From Priapulus caudatus (taxonomy: Eukaryota > Priapulida > Priapulimorpha > Priapulimorphida > Priapulidae): DNA of 33,978 bases. The stretch covers positions 406,803 through 440,780 of the forward strand of contig NW_014577180.1 of the NCBI RefSeq assembly GCF_000485595.1. Direction: 5' to 3'. The translations under genes and the position numbers were made by a program. Under the pieces are notes generated by a model. It made no database searches and was not told the origin of the DNA. It worked only from the letters and a program-made list of their open reading frames with translations. How positions within the stretch are numbered: position 1 is the first letter of the stretch; each line of letters starts with the position of its first letter. Below are positions 30,554-33,978 of the stretch, piece after piece.

Positions 30554-32544
30554 TAGAATTCACTTCTGCGTACGTCAGCATCCAACACTGAATCTATCAA
30601 ACTGGACGAAGTGCATGTACTGCCCATCATAAATGCACCAGCCCATGAGTGGACGACCCTTACCACAGCCCTGACTTAGCTCTCTAATCTCAACAAACAG
30701 CTGGCCCGAGAAAATCAGGACAATGAGCCAATACTTGTGTGGCTAGATATGAACTTGTATAAAAGAGTTTGAAAACTGAGCTTCATGGATCTACAGTTCC
30801 AAGCCAACATCATCCCAAATCCCGGTCCTTTCCATGTAGTTCTCTGTGCCTTACGGTGTCTTGGCACGACTCTTGAAAGCAGCGGTCTAGATGAAGCATG
30901 GATTGAAGCCGGCCTGTACAGTAGCGTCACTGTAGTACAAATACTGAATGGAAAGCACCACAACAGAGCCTTGGATGCTCACCAGATCACTCTGCAAGTT
31001 CTATTTGACTTGTGGATCGAGGCATTCTGCGAACAACATCCAGTGCTACTCAACAAACTGATGTCTTCACTAGAAGATGTGAGAACATCACTTCAAAATG
31101 GTCTGGATTTAGCTCAAGCTCATCGTGAATTGGTAAACTTGGCGTCCGATCTGAAGTTGGTGGACACTCTAGAAGCATTCGACCACGTTAATTAGTAGTA
31201 CCCTATGCACAAGTGGGCTCGTATGTATATTAGACAGGTCAGCAACCTACTCCAGTTCATGCAAGGTACCCGCGATCATAACTTGTACCTTGCCTCATTC
31301 GAAAAGATGTGCATCTACTTTTTCGCATATAACAGGCATGACTATGCACAGAACATCCCAGACTACATCGCACACATGTATCACCTGGAAAGCAGCCATC
31401 CCTCAATATGGCAAGACCTCAAGAGTGGTGACTTTGTCGTCAGTACCAACCCTGTTGCATTCACATCCATTGGACCTGATCACGCACAGGAACATGTGAA
31501 CAAGCTGATGAAGGTGCTATTTCTGGCTTAACAACCGATCCCCAGGGTCTGCTCAAATATTGCCTCAGCTCTCCAGAACTGGCAAAGCTGGCTGGAGAAA
31601 CCAAGCGTATGCTGAACATATCAGATTCTATCCCAAAGAAGCATCACCAACACTCAGCATCTAAAACTGCACGACAGGAAAAGGCTGTGAGACAACTCAA
31701 GAATGTGATAGGCAGTGCAAACCCCTTCAGTGCACCAGAACATGACGATGGATCTGAAATCAAGTTGGTCAACTTCGTCACCAAGCGGATAATTCCAACG
31801 GCAGTGCAGTGTGGCGTTTTGGACATAGAGGTACGTGGAAGCACGGCATTTGCAACATATGTTGATGAGAGGGTCAACGGCGACAAGAGCATGTGGGACA
31901 AAATGTCGAAGCTCAAGTATCTGACTTGGAAAGATGGATGTAAAAGTATCAGTCTGAAGGCATCCTCCGCAGTAGTCAGCTTGAAAGCAACCAACTCCCT
32001 GTTCGTTCGGTTGCTCCTCGTTGCAAAGTCCTCAAGAGAACTGGACCTGCAGGAAATTGTGGGAACACATGAATTTGCCCATTACAATGCTAGTCTAATG
32101 AGGCCCGATGGTTCTCTGCTACCCACTACAAGCAAGTCAACTCTCAGCCATAAACTGGAAGGAGTGGTTTCAGGAACAGAAACTTCTGAAGAATCCATAG
32201 AAGAGCCGACCATCCCTAGTCAATCAGCACATGTCTTGACCAGCATCGTAATAGATGGTATGGCTCTCGTGCAGGAGATGGTTGTTCGGAAGGATGATAT
32301 AAAGTGTTGCCGAGACCTGTCAGAATGTTTTATTTAAAGTGTTGACAACAAGTTGCGAGGCTACAGGGACATATATTTATTATTTGATAACTACACTGTT
32401 ACAAATTCCATGAAAGACAGAACAAGACAGCTCCGAGCAGCAGGAAGAGCACAAGACAAGGAATAAAAAATAGAAGATTCCACACCTATCAAAGACTTTA
32501 AGGCATTCCTGGGAACCAAGGAAAACAAAGCTAGCCTCGTGCTA
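30554..32544 (+). pseudogene. PIN/FEN-like family pseudogene, copy 2, moderately intact and 3' truncated
   Basis: A single long coding relic. Frame 2 covers 30554-31505: DEVHVLPIINAPAHEW, NPGPFHVVLCALRCLG from 30818, GLYSSVTVVQILNGKHHNRA, YFFAYNRHDYAQNIPDYIAH and FTSIGPDHAQEHVNK. Frame 1 covers 31507-32544: ISGLTTDPQGLLKYCLSSPE, VNGDKSMWDKMSKLKYLTW, SLKATNSLFVRLLLVAKSSR, DGMALVQE at 32254-32277 and FDNYT at 32383-32397. The breaks are TAG 30677-30679, TGA 30770-30772, tandem TAGTAG 31193-31198, one net frameshift near 31505, TAA 32335-32337 and TAA 32464-32466. Family similarity ends at about 32544, before the nuclease motifs relics of which survive in copy 1. The largest uninterrupted frame is 31609-32337 (242 codons). 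Function of the family is unknown to me; a mobile-element link is inferred from copy number and context. Confidence 0.82.
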
Positions 32545-32914
32545 TGGAGGGTTCCGCGATTTGCACTAAAAATAGCAATATTACCTACAATCATGTGCCG
32601 TCGGCCATCTCGGTTCCAAAAAGAGCAAACACGTGTTGCGTGTAATCTGCCGATCTGCACAATCAACCGATTTTACATTGGCTATAGCGTTATTATTGCA
32701 ATAGATATTAGCAGTAAGTGGATCCCGATTTTGGATACAGGTTTATCAGATGGGGTTGTGTTAATTGCTAGTTCGATTAGATTGCGCAGACCCGGTTTTG
32801 CAAGCAGGTTTACCATCGTGGGTTTTAGGTGCGAGTTCAATGATGCTGATGTATGGTGGCCGAGGGCTGCCACTACAATTTTACCTCTGAAATAAATAAA
32901 AGCAAAAAAAAAAA
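32545..32914 (+). other. Retro-tail-like segment ending in AATAAATAAA and A11
   Basis: Sequence after the pseudogene break changes character. It remains open in frame to 32895 but shows no family similarity. It ends in overlapping AATAAA hexamers (32891-32900) and an 11-A run (32904-32914), which is what the 3' end of a reverse-transcribed insertion would look like. It contains TGGCCGAGGGCTGCCA (32857-32872), one base different from the core of the 37-bp tandem repeat downstream. A SINE or truncated LINE is possible; no tRNA head or reverse transcriptase is visible. Confidence 0.35.
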
Positions 32915-32934
32915 TAAAATAATTAAAATCTAAT

Positions 32935-33047
32935 TCAAAACGAAATCAAAATCGAAATCAAAATCAAAATCAAAATCAAAATCAAAATCAAAATCAAAAT
33001 CAAAATCAAAATCAAAACGAAATCAAAATCAAAATCAAAATCAAAAG
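32935..33047. repeat. (AAAATC)n hexanucleotide array
   Basis: About 18 copies of AAAATC with occasional GAAATC variants, directly after the A-rich tail. It probably grew from that tail. Confidence 0.93.
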
Positions 33048-33060
33048 TAAAGTGAAATGA

Positions 33061-33160
33061 GTTTACGCGTTGGCCGAGAGCTGCCAAAGTGAAATCAGTT
33101 TTCGCGTTGGCCGAGAGCTGCCAAAGTGAAATCAGTTTTCGCGTTGGCCGAGAGCTGCCA
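33061..33160. repeat. 37-bp tandem repeat, 2.7 copies
   Basis: Units start at 33061, 33098 and 33135. Each contains GCGTTGGCCGAGAGCTGCCA, and the full units end AAGTGAAATCA. The first differs by one base (GTTTACGCG for GTTTTCGCG). A partial unit end precedes at 33049. Confidence 0.95.
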
Positions 33161-33299
33161 ATATAGACTGGTACCCGTTCGCCACCTTCACTCCGGCATA
33201 TATCCTTCGCTACACTGAAGTTAGTGCGGGGCCCGTATGGAAGTGACTATACGCACGGCGGCCGTGTGGATAAGATAAGATACCGTGTGGCCGACTCAA
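33161..33299. other. Short unique spacer
   Basis: Unique sequence with GGGGCCCG and GGCGGCCG patches between the tandem repeat and the polypurine minisatellite. No gene is seen. Confidence 0.4.
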
Positions 33300-33978
33300 T
33301 ATGGCTAGGAATGAGGAAGGGGAGAAGGGAGAAGCTGGAGGAGAAGGAGCAAGGGGAGAAGGGAGAAGGTGGTGGAGAAGGAGGAATGGAGAAGCTGGTG
33401 GAGAAGGAGGAAGGGGAGAAGGAAGAAGGTGGTGGAGAAAGAGGAGGGGAGAAGCTGGTGGAGAAGGAGGAGGGGAAAAGGGAGAAGGTGTTGGAGAAGG
33501 AGGAGGGGGAGAAGCTGGTGGAGAAGGAGGAGGGGGAGAAGAGAGAAGGTGGTGGAGAAGGAGGGGAGAAGCTGGTGGAGGAGGAGGGGGAGAAGGGAGA
33601 AGGTGGTGGAGGAAGGGCAGAAGCTGGTAGAGAAGGAGGAGGGGAGAAGCTGGTGGAGAAGGAGGAAAGGGAGGAGGGAGAGCAGGGAGCTGGTGGAGGA
33701 GGAGGGGGAGAAGGGAGAAGCTGGTGGAGAAGGAGGAGGGGAGAAGCTGGTGAGAAGGAGGAGGGAGAGAAGGTGGTGGAGAAGGAGGCGGGGAGAAGGA
33801 GGGGAGAAGGGAGCTGGTGGAGGAGGAGGGAGAAGGGAGAAGGGGATAAGGAGGAGGAGGAGGGGGAGAAGGGAGCTGGTGGAGGAGGAGGGGGAGAAGG
33901 GAGAAGGTTGTGGAGGAGGGGAAAAAGCTGGTGGAGAAGGAGGAAGGGGAGAAGGAAGAAGGGTGAGAGGTGGTAGAA
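33300..33978. repeat. Polypurine minisatellite, period about 30/60 bp, running off the window
   Basis: Tandem purine-rich units alternate GAGAAGCTGGTGGAGAAGG and GAGAAGGTGGTGGAGAAGG, joined by GAGGAGGGGG-type linkers. The higher-order period is about 57-61 bp. Two forward frames are open for long distances, one of them to the window edge. Both are only Glu/Lys/Gly or Arg/Gly/Trp, so no protein is called. It would form triplex or G-quadruplex structures. Confidence 0.9.

Noticed and set aside
32539-32895. 117-codon frame after the second pseudogene
   Set aside because: It continues the pseudogene frame by chance. The similarity to the family stops at about 32544, and the rest resembles no protein.
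32935-33160. CRISPR-like regular repeats
   Set aside because: The hexamer array has no spacers, and the 37-bp units are directly tandem. The genome is animal-like.
33224-33976. 250-codon Glu/Lys/Gly frame reaching the window edge
   Set aside because: Minisatellite translation. The first real ATG is inside the repeat and a second frame is also open. It is kept as a repeat with a note.
1-33978. tRNA, rRNA or snRNA genes
   Set aside because: No B-box-like GGTTCGAATCC with a matching acceptor stem, and no conserved rRNA or snRNA landmark was seen on either strand. A covariance-model search would be decisive.

Overview
This window looks like non-coding, repeat-dense nuclear DNA from an invertebrate animal, probably aquatic. 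The evidence is very long CA/GT, GA and AT microsatellites, CpG-containing unique DNA, non-autonomous DNA transposons with clear terminal inverted repeats, a telomere-like tract, a 25-N assembly gap, and two decayed copies of a multi-copy animal gene family. There is no operon structure, no dense coding and no ribosome-binding-site logic. I cannot place the phylum. No intact conserved gene, rRNA, tRNA or CRISPR array is visible. Most long open frames are microsatellites read through.

Layout. 1-3.57 kb: gene-free, with GT tracts and a 450-bp TA-flanked MITE (1409-1858). 3.57-5.17 kb: copy A of a long interspersed repeat ending in a foldback hairpin. 5.2-8.2 kb: gene-free, with a duplicated CA/GA block and a textbook hAT MITE (7596-8056) with a perfect 8-bp target duplication. 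8.2-10.8 kb: the most gene-like stretch. It has CAG tracts, a short poly-Ala ORF and two 64-codon ORFs, each with one predicted membrane helix, followed by an AATAAA. 10.7-12.1 kb: purine-rich and TA tracts. 12.38 kb: assembly gap. 12.42-15.65 kb: a nest of a 718-bp foldback element, AT-rich DNA built on a palindromic 18-mer, an element with about 115-bp inverted ends enclosing telomere-like repeats, and a GT block between direct repeats. 16.6-17.0 kb: pure GT tract.

19.26-21.73 kb: heavily frameshifted pseudogene of a protein family that I recall as multi-copy and uncharacterised in invertebrate genomes, with a PIN/FEN-like nuclease region. It is followed at once by copy B of the long repeat (21.80-23.68 kb), so the two may form one transposon. 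23.97-24.57 kb: CA tract. 24.6-29.9 kb: essentially unannotatable. 29.94-30.23 kb: a 13-bp minisatellite. 30.55-32.54 kb: a second, much better preserved pseudogene of the same family, cut off before the nuclease motifs. 32.55-33.98 kb: a retro-tail-like segment, an AAAATC array, a 37-bp tandem repeat, and a polypurine minisatellite that runs off the end.

No pathway links these parts. The window reads as an archive of transposon activity and microsatellite growth around one possible small-peptide locus. Copies A and B differ by many single-base indels, so consensus errors from long reads could account for part of the apparent decay.
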